A DNA stretch of 64,000 nt from Lolium rigidum (lineage: Eukaryota; Streptophyta; Magnoliopsida; Poales; Poaceae): assembly GCF_022539505.1 (NCBI RefSeq), contig NC_061510.1:100704292-100768291 (forward strand), in the 5' to 3' direction. Positions 54,267 to 64,000 of this stretch are shown piece after piece. Below the pieces are notes generated by a model. The model was not told the origin of the DNA. It saw only the letters and a list, made by a program, of their open reading frames with translations, and ran no database searches. Position numbers and translations under genes: made by a program. Position 1 is the stretch's first letter; every line of letters starts with the position of its first letter.

Positions 54267-55215
54267 CATCTCCAACAGACGCTGCAAAAATCGGCGTGCT
54301 ATACGTAGGTTGCACCGCGCTGTAAACAGATACCGCGCGTTCGCGTGAAAGTTGCCCCGCCGGAAGCGTCATTTTGCGGCGCGTGCTCGGGCGAAAAAAA
54401 TGCTCCTCCGCCGGGCGCGCCATTATGCAGCGCGCGGCGCGGCGCGAACGGCTACTTCGACCATTTTCATTTCAAATTAAATCAAACAAAAGAAGTTCGA
54501 CGATACGAAATACATTTTATTTAAAACTACTCTATCCTACTCCGAATTCCAGTCGTAGTCGGAGGAGTGGCTGCTTGGAGTCGTCTCCGACACCGGCGTC
54601 GAAGTCCACTCGAAGGAGGAGGAGGAGGAGGAGAGGACGATGGTGGACGGCCCTGCCCCGTTTTTCTTCTCCTCCTCCTTCCTCGCCACCTTCTTGGCCC
54701 ACGCCGCCTTCCTCGCCGCGAACTACGCCCGGCGCTTCTCGTGGCTCGCCTTTTTCTTCGCCTTCGCCGCCGCCTTCGCCGCCTCCTTCTGCGCATAGAA
54801 GGCTTCCGTGGCGGAGACGTCTTCGGGGAATTGGCGCGCCCACTCGAGGCGGAGGGCCTCGTCGCGCTCGGCAATGAGGAGGCGCTACTCGAGCTGCCGT
54901 TGGCGGTGCTGCTGCTCGCGCGTGATGACCGGCAACGGCGGCGCGAGCTGCTCCGCCTGCTCCCGCGTCCAGACGTCGTGAAAATTCATCGTCCGGCGGG
55001 AGTGGCCAAGGCGTCAGGCGACGGCGTCGTACGCCCGCGCCGCCTCGTGCACCGTGTCGAATGTCCCGATGCGGATCCGCTCGTCGCCGGAGCGGATCTC
55101 CGCGTCGAAGCGGCCGCTCGGCCGCGCCCGAACGCCGTGGTAGCCGAAGGCGGAGTGGCGGCGCGGAGGCATCTTGCCGGAGACGGAGGCGGATTCCTCT
55201 GCCTATTTAACCATG
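54267..55215 (-). mobile_element. Harbinger-like non-autonomous element carrying an AP2/ERF gene copy, one end missing
   Basis: GAGCATCTCCAACAGACGCT at 54267 is a Harbinger-type end, followed by the GCAGCGCGCGG-rich subterminal text seen at 50481. The opposite end is not found. The sequence changes abruptly after the CTATTTAACC TATA-like site near 55203, so that end was lost. Confidence 0.5.
54537..55172 (-). pseudogene. AP2/ERF-domain protein, with in-frame stops
   Basis: AP2/ERF domains bind GCC- or DRE-type DNA sites. From the ATG at 55172 the frame reads MPPRRHSAFGYHGVRARPSG, then AEIRSGDERIRIGTFDTVHE and AARAYDAVA, which covers the three AP2 beta strands and the helix (residues about 9-62). 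A stop at 55014-55016 replaces the Trp that normally follows the helix. MNFHDVWTREQAEQLAPPLP continues in frame, then a long charged helix, an acidic Ser-rich tail and SSDYDWNSE before the TAG at 54537. Two more in-frame stops occur (54885-54887, 54723-54725), but the 212-codon frame keeps its length. A TATA-like CTATTTAACC lies about 31 bp upstream. It is a dead copy carried by a repeat. Confidence 0.8.
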
Positions 55216-55635
55216 TATAAGCACCACCATCCATATATATTTCTCTTAGACCCAGCGTGTGGATAATATAATTAAACACATCTGAATAGTAAGATAAAGA
55301 GGTCTTTTATTTTTTTTCCCCAGAATGTCTAAGAGTATTGAAATCTCCCAATGTAGGGACAGTCCAAAGCATGGCAGAAAGATGCAATTTCAGCTAAGAA
55401 TTTGTTCTTATGTTCCTCATGATCATCAGGACCATACACAGTCAAAAGGGACCACTTACATTTTTTTCAAATTATCCCACAAATCCATTCTCAGGATATA
55501 CTCTCCCAGTTAGTGACCCAAAACCCCAAAGGTTTCTTGACGCATACCACAGAGGAGGCCGCCTGATTTGACGATTAGAGATGTCATCCTTTTTTTTCCT
55601 GTCCGAGCGTCTCCTCACTACGGGAAAGAAGGACG

Positions 55636-56115
55636 CTGCCGTGCGACAATTCGCACGGCAAAGGGCCTTGTTTGCACGGCAAAGACATTGCCGTGCGCGG
55701 ACGCACGGCAAAGACCGCCCGGCAACGCTTCCGACGGCAACGGCACCATTGCCGTGCGCGTCGACAATTTGCACGGCAAAGGACGCTACCGTGCATGCGC
55801 TGGGCTGCCGTGCGGCAGGCTCTTTGCCGTGCGCGCTTGCTTTGCCGTGCGCTCGCTGGGCTGCCGTGCGCGCTACCATTGCCGTGCAGCCTGATCTTTG
55901 CCGTGCGCGCGTTCTTTGCCGTGCGTGCGACCTGTGCCGTGCCACACTCTTTGCCGTGCGCCAGCATGCAAGGCCGCACGGCAAAGTCCCCTACAGGCAC
56001 GCCTCCAGGGTCTCCCAGGTGCACAGGTGAGCGCCACGTGGGCCCTTTGCCGTGCGTGTGCACACGGCAAAGTGACCAAAAGTCCTTTGCCGTGTGCACA
56101 CACACGGCAAAGGGG
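55636..56115. repeat. CACTA subterminal repeats (TTTGCCGTGCG in both orientations)
   Basis: About twenty copies of GCCGTGCG or its complement, some as head-to-head pairs such as TTTGCCGTGCGTGTGCACAC followed by GGCAAAG. In En/Spm such motifs are binding sites for the element's TNPA-like protein. All open frames in this stretch (for example 55472-55984, 55584-56129) are translations of the repeat. Confidence 0.9.
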
Positions 56116-56384
56116 CCTGATTTTTTCATTTTTTTGCTGTTTTTTCATTTAACCCTGCAGTTTAAATATTGCATTTCACAAATATAGCATATATATCAAC
56201 ATATGATCACCAAACACATCAACAACACCACAAATACGTCGAGCAACACATAGTTCATGCATACAATCCGTTACATAGAGTCCATAGTCCATCCACACAA
56301 GTTACATAGAGTCCATAGTGCAATGTCCAATATTACAATCCATTACAAGCATACAATCCGACAAAGTGCACGAAGACCATGCCA

Positions 56385-58740
56385 TCAACCTTGTCCTCCT
56401 CCGCTTCCGCCGGCCTCATTGTCATTGCCTTGTGACATATAATCTATAAGCAGGTTGATGGAATGAACATTTGCATTTGCATATTGAACACTTGAACAAG
56501 CACAAGTAGCGGGTTGGGCACAAGCGTAGGAGGACTCACCGAGGTTCATGCTCCGGATGATGTTCATGTTGTTGACGGTGATAGGTGTCCCCGGGGTATG
56601 AGTGGGCGGTGGCGGCATCCACGGCAGGGAGTAAGGTGGAGGAGGAAGACTCCCGGTGGAGAAGACAGAGCCGTCCGGCTCATGAGCCAGCTCATCCGTG
56701 CCTCGCTGCTGCTGCATCATCTGCTGCTGCTGTTGCATCTGCTGCATCATCCGTGATCCGCTGCCGCCGATACTCCAGAATCCGCCGCTCCATGTTCCGT
56801 GCGTGCTCCCGGGCCGCCTGCTCCTTCGCTGCCATCTCCTCCTACGTTGTGTTGCCGCGATGTCATTAACATTTCAATGGAAAGCATGTAAAGGAAATGT
56901 AGAGACCCGAGGAAGAACATACCCGTAACCGCTCGACAGCTAGATCCGAAGCCCGTGGCCGGGGCTCTACCTCAGGCTGGACGCTCTTACGACCACGACG
57001 GATCTGGCGGAGAGAGGGAACCCTCGCTGGGTCGACGCACCCGTCACCAAACCATAGGCGGCCATGCTTCAAGCCTTCTCCCGCAAGCACCGCGACCTCA
57101 GGGTCAAAGTCCTCAGCCTCTGGGTTGGCGTCCTCGCCGTACTTCTGCTTGAACTTGGAGACATACGACGTGCACTGGGTCTCGGATTGCGGGTTAACCC
57201 ACACGGACCCCGTCTCAGGATCAGGCGTCTTCCTTTGCTTCATCTTCTTTAGCACGGCAAAGACGTTAGGCTTCGCTCCTGTCCTGACTTCCTGCAAAAG
57301 AGAACATGTAATTGAGTGAAGTGACACACCCTTGCGGAGTTAACAAATATATAACATGAATTCAAAGAATGAAGGAACCATTAATTTGCTCACCTCCTTC
57401 CGCAGGTGAAGAGAGATGGGGATGCTGCCTTGGATATGCGATCCACCTCGCATCTCCGCCCGCTTCTTCTTGCCCTCCTCGTGCTTCTTGAGGTACCGGG
57501 GGCATGTCCACCACATGACCATCGCACGAAAGCACCTATCGTCGTGGCCGACGTGCGAGGAGGGTTCTACATGCACAAGATAAACCCATTATGGTAAAAT
57601 AAACTACATGGCGATAAAAAAATCAATAACACATAAATGCAAATACACCGCAAGTATCGCCACGGCTGCATGAGCGTGTCGCGAGCGTCCTCCTTACTCA
57701 TGTGGACGAAGCGGTCGGCGTGCCGATCGCGGACGCATTGAACACGTGCCTCGTAGTGCATGCCGGTCACCCTCTTCCTTGCAAGCTGGTGTAGGACATC
57801 ATCGCACGCATTCTCCTTGCCCTCGGCCCTCTTGAAGTATTTCTGCAACCATGCACATAGGTAAAACAAGGGGCATTAGTGCAATTATTGTGAACCAAGG
57901 AGAGTGTATGAATGGTAAGAAGTCAAAAGTCACGTACCCGAATTTGGCAACAACCAAATCCGCCGCGGTGCCGCGGCCAAGAGGATCTTCCGCGAGGCCG
58001 TAGTGCGCCCACCTCCAAGCTACGTCGCAGCCACCAGTAGGGAGATTGACTATCCCAGGGAAATACCATCTAAGTAGGCCCCCAAGGATGTTCGAGTACC
58101 CACGTGGCGGTCTCTGCGTCGGGTCTTCAAACTGGAACAAGCTGCACCATGAAACGACAACATCAATATGTATGTGATAATAATTTTGATAATGACAAAA
58201 TTGCGATAACAAAGTGCCAAAAATTAACATGTACCTCCTTCCATAGGGCTGTAGAACAACGTGCCTGTAGCGCCAGCTCTTCAGCGAGGGAGCTGTGTTA
58301 TCCCACGCCGATATGGCTTCCTATCACGTGGCCTCGGCCTCTCCACGAGCTGGAACGTACCGGTAATCCTCCGGCTCACACCACTCTAGGCTTGGATCAG
58401 GATCGAACACTAAGTTCCCCAACCCCTCATCCTTCGAGAGGTCCTCCTCGTCCCCCTCCTCCTCCCTGGTCCTCCCCACCCCCTCCTCCTCCTGGTCCTC
58501 CCCACCCACCTCCTCCTCCTGGTCCTCCCCACCCCGTGGTGCTCCCGGTCCTCCTCCTCGTCATCATCATCGGCTGCGGGAGGGGGCTAGGACTAGGAGT
58601 GAGTACCCGCGTCGCATTCTTCCTACGCGGCCGCCTCGTGGGAGCGACAGGGAGGGGGCTAGGAGGGGGGTAGTAGCTCGGCCCCGCCTCGAAGTCCCTA
58701 CACCTACCAAGTCCTTGAGCTTCTTTTTAAGACCGCCACC
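56385..58740 (-). CDS. CACTA second gene (plant Ptta/En-Spm-type protein), multi-exon
   Basis: The minus strand carries a chain of conserved blocks separated by intron-like gaps. An acidic N-terminal part (58509-58324) has LEWCEPEDYRYVPARGE. Next comes RPPRGYSNILGGLLRWYFPG and WRWAHYGLAEDPLGRGTA (about 58140-57950). KYFKRAEGKENACDDVLHQL with RHADRFVHMSKEDARDTL follows (57850-57690), then MVMWWTCPRYLKKHEEGKKK (57560-57400). Then TPDPETGSVWVNPQSETQC (57300-56920) and a Gln/Met-rich end with PPPPYSLPWMPPPPTHTPGT (56756-56522). This order matches the Transposase_24-like protein that accompanies TNP2 in grass CACTA elements. Its exact role is unclear, though DNA binding is likely. Exon borders and the start are not fixed, and hidden breaks are possible. 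Confidence 0.6.
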
Positions 58741-59042
58741 CTTTTTTTTGGCGGCATGCTTCAATCACCCGCAAACACAAATGAAGAGAGTGGTTTATTA
58801 GTACGCAATATTGTAAAGAGATAAATATTAGTGAAAGCAACGGAAATATAAGTAGATGAACATTAATGAAAGCAACAAATAATGCAAAAGGATGAACATT
58901 AATTAATTAGTGGAAGCAACAAATAGCTACCATAGAGTTCTCTCAAACATAGCACGGAGTTCTTACAAATAACCTAGCTAGACAATCTCTATTACACGGA
59001 GTTATTACAAATAGGCTAGCCTCACAATTACTACTACATAGA

Positions 59043-60440
59043 TCAGTAGCCTGTGTCGCCATCCGTGATTGGACCGCGTGTCTCCTCATCGTCATCAAGG
59101 CCACTTCCCATGTGTACACCACCCGCAGAACAAAGCACGTGCTGGCAGGTCATGCAGGGACGTGTGGTACCACACATACATATCGAAGTACTCCTTCTTT
59201 GATGCGTCATATGTTCGGATCCCGCGACCTTCCCAGCCACGAACCAAGTCATCCACCGGCGGTTCCAGGTACACATTCATGTTCTTGCCCGGGTATTTGG
59301 GCCTCGGGATTATCATCGACACAAACATGTTCTCCGATCTCATGCGGACGCCCGGGGGAGGTTCATGGGAATAACAAACACTGGCCAACAGCCGTATACT
59401 CGCAGCCGACATACCATATGGATTGAACCCATCGGTTGATATCGCAATCGCTACGCTCCTCGGGTCACCCGCTTTCGGTGGAAATTTCTTCACAAAGTTC
59501 TTCCATGCGGTACCATCCGACGGATGTATCATCTTGTCGGTGTATCTCGTTTCCTTCCACGGCCCACCTCATCTGCCGGGCGTATCCTCGGTCATGAAGA
59601 GCCGCTCGGATCCTCGGTAGAACCGGAAGATAGCGGAGGATATTCTTGGCAACCGTGGTCCGCCTCTTCGACCATCACCATTGCGGTCTACCTCAAAGTA
59701 CCTAGAGGAATTGCATTTGATGCAATAATTTGTGTCGAGCGTGCTCCTCTCGAATAGCATGCATCCCTTTGGACAAGTGTGTATCTGCTGAGATGACATC
59801 TTAAGGTCACCGAGCAATTTGGTCGAATAGTAGAAGTTTTGCGGCAAGAGGTGCCCTTTCGGCAGAAGGCTGCCTACGATGACCGAAGTTCATCGAACCC
59901 ATCTCTGCACAAGTTCCTATGGCACTTCAAGGCCATAAGGCGAGCGATGGCATCTAGTTGGGTAACCTCTGTATTTTCATGTAGGGGTTTCGCGAAGCAA
60001 ACGAGCCTCATAATACTCCTTTGTGTTTTCCTCCGGGTCCTCACTTGTCTCCGCATCCCGAGGTGTCTCCACCTCTACATGAGAGCTTTCGAGCACATTA
60101 CCATTAGCCAAGTTTTCTAAGCACCTATCAAAACCGGTGTCATATTCCCCCTAGGTTGAATCCGCCGCACCTCCTTCCTAGCACGTTTCTTTGCCTTTTC
60201 TCCATGGTAAGTCCAAATCCTGTAGGACGGTGTGCACCCAAACTTGATCGAGTGCATACTCATAGTTTCCTTGTCCTGTGCCTTTCGGTTAGCGCACTTA
60301 CTACAAGGGCACCAAACACTTATAGGTCTGCTAGGGATGGCAAACGCCCTATCCACAAACTGCTCGGTCTTTTCTCCCCATTCATCGGTATAGTCGCACC
60401 GGTCGATTCCGCCATCGTACATCCAGCCACGATTATCCAT
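59043..60440 (-). pseudogene. TNP2-type CACTA transposase, internally deleted
   Basis: The first piece (60440-60117) begins MDNRGWMYDGGIDRCDYTDE and contains a CPCSKC motif and HGEKAKKRARKE, a Transpos_assoc-like N-terminus. After a degraded stretch, LPQNFYYSTKLLGDLKM-like text (here MPQNFYYSTKLLGDLKM, 59847) and FERSTLDTNYCIKCNSSRYF follow. The next piece (59532-59095) carries AISTDGFNPYGM with the catalytic-type Asp, then RSENMFVSMIIPRPKYPG and LPARALFCGWCTHGK. Intact family members continue for several hundred residues. Here the reading passes at once to GSGLDDDEETRGPITDGDTG and a stop (59043), so the centre and most of the C-terminal half are missing. Several frame changes occur as well. 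Transposition in trans by another copy remains possible. Confidence 0.85.
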
Positions 60441-60562
60441 CCTCTAATCACCAACAAAACAGACGGACATAGCATTTATATATCAAATACGAAATAAATG
60501 CATCATATATTTATTTATTTTACGCGTGCATCAACCTGAAACTCTACTAGGTGGGCTCCTAG

Positions 60563-60778
60563 CAGCCGCCGGATCCGTAGATTGAGTACGTTCTCCCAGC
60601 TCTACCCCGATCCGAGACGGAATTTCGGCAGCACCTCCCCGCTGCTCTCCCGATACACGTCTCGGCAAAAAGCCGAGAGGGGTGTGCATCCGGAGAACAA
60701 CGGGGAGGCGCTACCGAAATTCTGTCTCGGATCGGGGTAGAGCAGGGAGAACGTACCCAACTACGCATCCGCCGGCTG
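60563..60778. repeat. Long inverted repeat (about 216-bp hairpin) inside the CACTA element
   Basis: The left arm (from CAGCCGCCGGATCCGTAG) and the reverse complement of the right arm agree along about 100 bp. This includes TACGTTCTCCC, GCTCTACCCCGATCCGAGAC and the GAATTTCGG block that follows. The centre is TCTCGGCAAAAAGCCGAGA. It lies upstream of the transposase start and could be transcribed with it. Confidence 0.88.
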
Positions 60779-60984
60779 TCCCGATAAATGCCGTAAGAGT
60801 TACGGTTCATAATATGCGAGACTACTAATGCATATTTATCCGCGTAACCCTTACGGTCGGGAAGAGACGCCTAGGTATCGCGACAAACTTGGTGATCTAG
60901 ACAAAAAGAAAACCTAGGTACATGTAAAGGTGGGAGGGAGATTTATACCCTAGACGCGTGAGAGAATCTCCGAAGAAGTTCCGG

Positions 60985-61085
60985 GACGCCTTCCCCCCGT
61001 CAAACACCCCCACGACGCTGCCCCCGTCAAACACCGCCGCGACGCCGTCCACCGTCAAACACCCCCGCGACGCCGTCCACCGTGT
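60985..61085. repeat. GC-rich tandem repeat, about 30-bp period
   Basis: CCGTCAAACACC(C/G)CC(G/A)CGACGC occurs three to four times in a row. The translated frame here is repetitive and not a gene. Confidence 0.8.
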
Positions 61086-61139
61086 CCACCTCGAAGCATC
61101 ACCTACATAGCGAGAAAATAAAATAGTCATGCAAGTGAA

Positions 61140-61313
61140 CACTAAATTCCCTAAGTCATATACTACACTAAAATCATCTATACAATAAAATCATCTACAC
61201 TAAAATCTATACACTAAAATCCTCTAAATTTATACACTAAATGCATCTAAATTTATACACTAAATACATATAAATCATCTAAAATCCTAAACTACACTTA
61301 AATCATCTCAATC
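61140..61313. repeat. AT-rich degenerate repeat, CTAAATTTATACACTAAA type
   Basis: ATACACTAAA and AATCATCTA motifs recur irregularly up to the gap. Confidence 0.7.
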
Positions 61314-61413
61314 NNNNNNNNNNNNNNNNNNNNNNNNNNNNNNNNNNNNNNNNNNNNNNNNNNNNNNNNNNNNNNNNNNNNNNNNNNNNNNNNNNNNNNN
61401 NNNNNNNNNNNNN
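61314..61413. other. Assembly gap, 100 N
   Basis: Exactly 100 undetermined bases. The right end of the CACTA element and the start of the following LTR probably lie here. Confidence 0.99.
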
Positions 61414-62428
61414 GTCGGTTAGATAGAGTTTGGCTTGTGCCCAGGTTGGGATTATTCCCACGTTAGAAAGTCTACGGACTATAAATATGTATCTAGGGTT
61501 TATGAAATAAACAACAATCACGTTCACCACAAACCAATCTAGGCGCATCGCCAACTCCCTTGTCTCGAGGGTTTCTTCAGGGTAAGCATCATGCTGCCTA
61601 GATCGCATCTTGCGATCTAGGCGGCTACACGTTATTCGTTGTTCATGCGTTGCTCGTGCTGAAGCCTTTTTGATGGCGAGCAACGTAGTTATCATAGATG
61701 TGTTAGGGTTAGCATTGTTCATCGTATCATATGCTGTCGTCGTGCAACCCTTAGACGTCTAGCCGTCCTTACACCTATCTTAGGTGTAAGGGCGGCACCC
61801 ACTGATCATTATTTAGTAGATCCGATCCGTTATGATTGCTCCTTGTTCTTCAAGGATTAGTTTAATATCCGCATAGTTAGGCCTTACAAACGGGTTGAAG
61901 GATCCGAGTGGCGCGTAGGGTGTAGTTTGCTAGCCCTAGACGGGATGTTCCGAGGATCAACTTCGTGTTGGTTTTTAGGCCTTGTCTAGGGTCGGTTTAC
62001 GATCACCGTGCGTGGCCGCCGAGCTCAATCCACGAGTAGGATGTTCCGATTATGCGGTGAAAACCCTAAATCGTAGTAGGTCGTTTTAGCTTTATTTTGA
62101 TCAAGCGGGACCACCATGCGATCGTACACCTCGTACGGATCATGGGTGGATCGGCTCCTTGAGCCGATTCACGGGACAACCGAGAGCCGATCGAGGCTCG
62201 TATTTAATGTTTACGTGTATGCCATGCGAGGAAACTAAGCGAGGCACATCCAACACCTTCCGACCAGGTATAGGTCGGGTGGCACGCATCTGCATCGGCA
62301 TCGGACGTGCGTGCCGAGGTCTTGCGGGCCGTCGCTCGGAGGGACCCGGGGCCAGCCGCGATCCACGGGAGCCTCCGGCTCTACGGTGTTGCCCGTCGCT
62401 GCTCGCCGGTGGGTTTCCGAACGCAACA
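61414..62428 (+). repeat. 5' LTR (partial) of the second gypsy copy
   Basis: 1015 bp are visible out of about 1167 in the related LTRs. It is more diverged from the two LTRs at 26.8 and 40.6 kb than they are from each other, so it comes from an independent insertion. Confidence 0.9.
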
Positions 62429-62489
62429 CATTCTGGCACGCCCGGTGGGACAATCTTCGACATCAACCGCATCGCCATCTACATCCGAG

Positions 62490-64000
62490 ATGGCGGAAGG
62501 CACTCCGATCACGTACGAGGATCGACCGAGGAGCTCAAGAAGAAGCATGACGAGGTCAAAGCGATCCTCGAAGCCGATCTCATCGGCTCTTTTCACGAAC
62601 CCGCTCACACGGCATCGGGTGGAAAGGGTTCTCACTAAGGCGCGCTCGATGGAGTGGACTCTGTCGCCCCGTTAGAAGAACGCACGAGGTATCTGCGTCG
62701 GGAGATTAACTTCATGGTAGCTCATTCGCTACACCGCCATTACGAGAGCACAGTGAACACTTTGGAGCGTGTCGCTCTTCGCGTGATCCAGGAAATCATG
62801 AGGCATCGATACTCTCCGTCGGGACCAGCTCTAGGGACTCACCAAGGAGAGATGCCACTCCAGATCCCGTCCACCGCTGTCGTTCGCGTTGGCAGCACCG
62901 AAGTGCCGAACTCACCTAGGCATACATCGTCTACAAGGTCGGTGGTGACCCTAGTGACTACCGGTTCTTGCATGAGGCGCCTAAGGAGATCCCTCACGGA
63001 TACACGTGCACATACGTGCCGCAGGCTAACGATGCTTGGGCACTCACAAGCCCGGTGACCTGCGACGAGGGATTTACGGAACAACGGGAGGAACTTCGGG
63101 AACGAGACCTTGAGAAGCGACGTGGCTAGCTAAGTATGCCACTCAGACAAACCTCCGAGCCCAGCTCCCGCGGTTGGCTCGGAGCTGGAAAAGCAAGCAT
63201 GGCTGGCTAAGTATGCCACTCCGGCGAATCTTCGAGTTCGATTCCTACAGCCAGGACCGCGGATCAGATTAGTACCATCTTAAAAGACCGGTTCGGCATG
63301 GTGCCGAAAAGGAGGACAATCGGCTATTCCAAGCCGTACCCCAATGAGTACGAGTTGATCCCGCTACCACCCAAATATCGGCTCACTGATTTCTCCAAGT
63401 TTAATGGATCGAGATGGTTCCGGCTCCATCGAGCATGTGAGCCGATATTTGGCGCAGGCAGGCACGATCTCGGCATCGGATGAGCTGCGTGTGAGGTTCT
63501 TCGCACGAGTCCCTCACGGGATCGGCTTTCGGGTGGTACACATCGGCTGCCACCGAGATTCAATCCGGACTTGGAAGCGATTGGAAGAGCAATTCCACAT
63601 GCAGTATCAATCAGAGGCTTCCGAGGCTGGCATTGCCGATCTAGCACAAGTACGACAGAAGCGCGGAGAAACAGTTTCAGAATACATCCAGCGCTTCAAG
63701 ATCGTTAGAAACCGATGCTATTCGGCTCGTGTGGCGCGAAAAGAAGCGGTCGAGTTGGCGGTGGTGGGTCTCGCATCACCGATCAAGGATGTGGCCTCCC
63801 AAACGATACTACCCTTCACCGGCGCACATGGTGCGGAAGGTGGCTCGGCATATGAACAGCGCCACCCAGATGTATACCAGGATAAATTCAAGCGTGCGGT
63901 GGTCCTGGTTGAGGCAGATGAAGATGAAGGCTCTGCGGGAGATCAAGAGGTAGCAGTGGCTGAATGGACTCGGGGGGCAAGCCCCGTGTCCTGTAAATGG
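62490..64000 (+). pseudogene. Gag of the second gypsy copy, frameshifted, cut by the window end
   Basis: The ATG at 62490 begins MAEGTPITYEDRPRS, matching the start of the other copy. HRHYESTVNTLERVALRVIQ follows in another frame. Near 63101, where the other copy jumps, this one continues with a duplicated GGCT(A/G)GCTAAGTATGCCACTC module (63124, 63201). The Retrotrans_gag core comes next: TDFSKFNGS, then HMQYQSEASEAGIADLAQVR, and GETVSEYIQRFKIVRNRCYS. It ends at the window edge with VAVAEWTRGASPVSCKW, where the two copies align again. Frame changes are present, so this copy is also damaged. Confidence 0.82.

Larger units (their letters stand above)
55616..61313 (-). mobile_element. CACTA (En/Spm) DNA transposon, right end not seen
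   Basis: The left end CACTACGGGAAAGAAGG at 55616 is a canonical CACTA terminus. The region behind it (to about 56115) holds about twenty TTTGCCGTGCG/CGCACGGCAAAG subterminal repeats. Two minus-strand genes follow: a multi-exon second gene (56385-58740) and a TNP2-type transposase (59043-60440), both typical of the superfamily. A long hairpin and GC-rich tandem repeats lie upstream of the transposase. The expected right terminus ending TAGTG is absent before the gap at 61314, so it is either in the gap or lost. The transposase is internally deleted, making the copy non-autonomous. Confidence 0.9.
61414..64000 (+). mobile_element. Second copy of the outer gypsy family, 5' LTR and gag, cut by the window end
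   Basis: From 61414 the sequence is the reverse complement of the LTR at 26761-27927: TATAAATATGTATCTAGGGT, the hairpin at 61592-61626, and GTGTAAGGGCGGCACC. It ends GAACGCAACA at 62428. CATTCTGGCACGCCCGGTGG follows as the primer-site region. About 150 bp of the LTR start lie in the gap. The gag begins at 62490 and is longer than in the other copy. Confidence 0.9.

Noticed and set aside
55636..56115. CRISPR-like look of regularly repeated motifs
   Set aside because: The motifs are short, occur in both orientations with irregular spacing, and lie at a CACTA terminus in a plant genome.
55472..56187. Several long open frames on both strands rich in Ala/Arg/Cys
   Set aside because: They are translations of the TTTGCCGTGCG subterminal repeats of the CACTA element, with the same peptide text recurring in each frame.
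60563..60778. Assignment of the CACTA hairpin to the miR820 family
   Set aside because: The arms do not contain the miR820 sequence as I remember it, so only a generic hairpin is claimed.

Overview
The window looks like nuclear DNA of a grass, most likely a Pooideae cereal (Triticeae or a close relative). The evidence is GT-AG introns, GC-rich cereal coding sequence, a plastid-type fructose-1,6-bisphosphatase, a class I small heat-shock gene, and a high density of nested LTR retrotransposons, CACTA, Harbinger, hAT and Stowaway elements. Two runs of exactly 100 N (33520-33619, 61314-61413) are assembly gaps. Species and repeat family names were not assigned because no database could be searched.

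Only two genes look intact and host-like: the four-exon chloroplast FBPase gene (18937-20443, +) and an intronless class I sHSP gene (44486-44974, +) with a heat-shock element and a TATA box. The rest is mobile or decayed sequence.

Layout. 1-11 kb: mostly anonymous sequence, a truncated LTR copy, two decayed GRF-zinc-finger-type pseudogenes, minisatellites and a MITE-like element. 11.08-13.34 kb: a PIF/Harbinger element with perfect 23-bp TIRs and TAA target duplications (TSDs) around a frameshifted transposase. 14.4-17.4 kb: a Stowaway MITE and a tandem repeat split by a small copia-like element. 18.9-20.4 kb: FBPase. 21.2-23.9 kb: a 2.2-kb probable solo LTR inside an older repeat. 24.6-42.7 kb: a hAT pseudogene split by a 15-kb nest. 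In the nest, a Ty3/gypsy-like element (26761-41717) with a gag remnant and an intact antisense ORF was invaded by a second, Athila-like gypsy element (30676-39315), itself invaded by a further LTR (33287-33754). 44.5 kb: sHSP. 45.4-47.4 kb: a Harbinger-type element carrying a non-transposase ORF. 48 kb: a captured TIR-domain gene fragment. 49.1-49.7 kb: a solo LTR. 50.5-55.2 kb: minisatellites, duplications, a MITE and an AP2/ERF pseudogene behind a Harbinger-like end. 55.6-61.3 kb: a CACTA element with subterminal repeats, a second gene, an internally deleted TNP2-type transposase and a long hairpin. 61.4-64 kb: the 5' part of another copy of the gypsy family seen at 26.8-41.7 kb, here on the + strand with a fuller gag.

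The strongest leads are the antisense ORF conserved inside a pol-less gypsy element, the gag-core deletion revealed by comparing its two copies, the LTR hairpin present in three LTRs, the captured TIR-domain fragment, and the CACTA hairpin with its truncated transposase.
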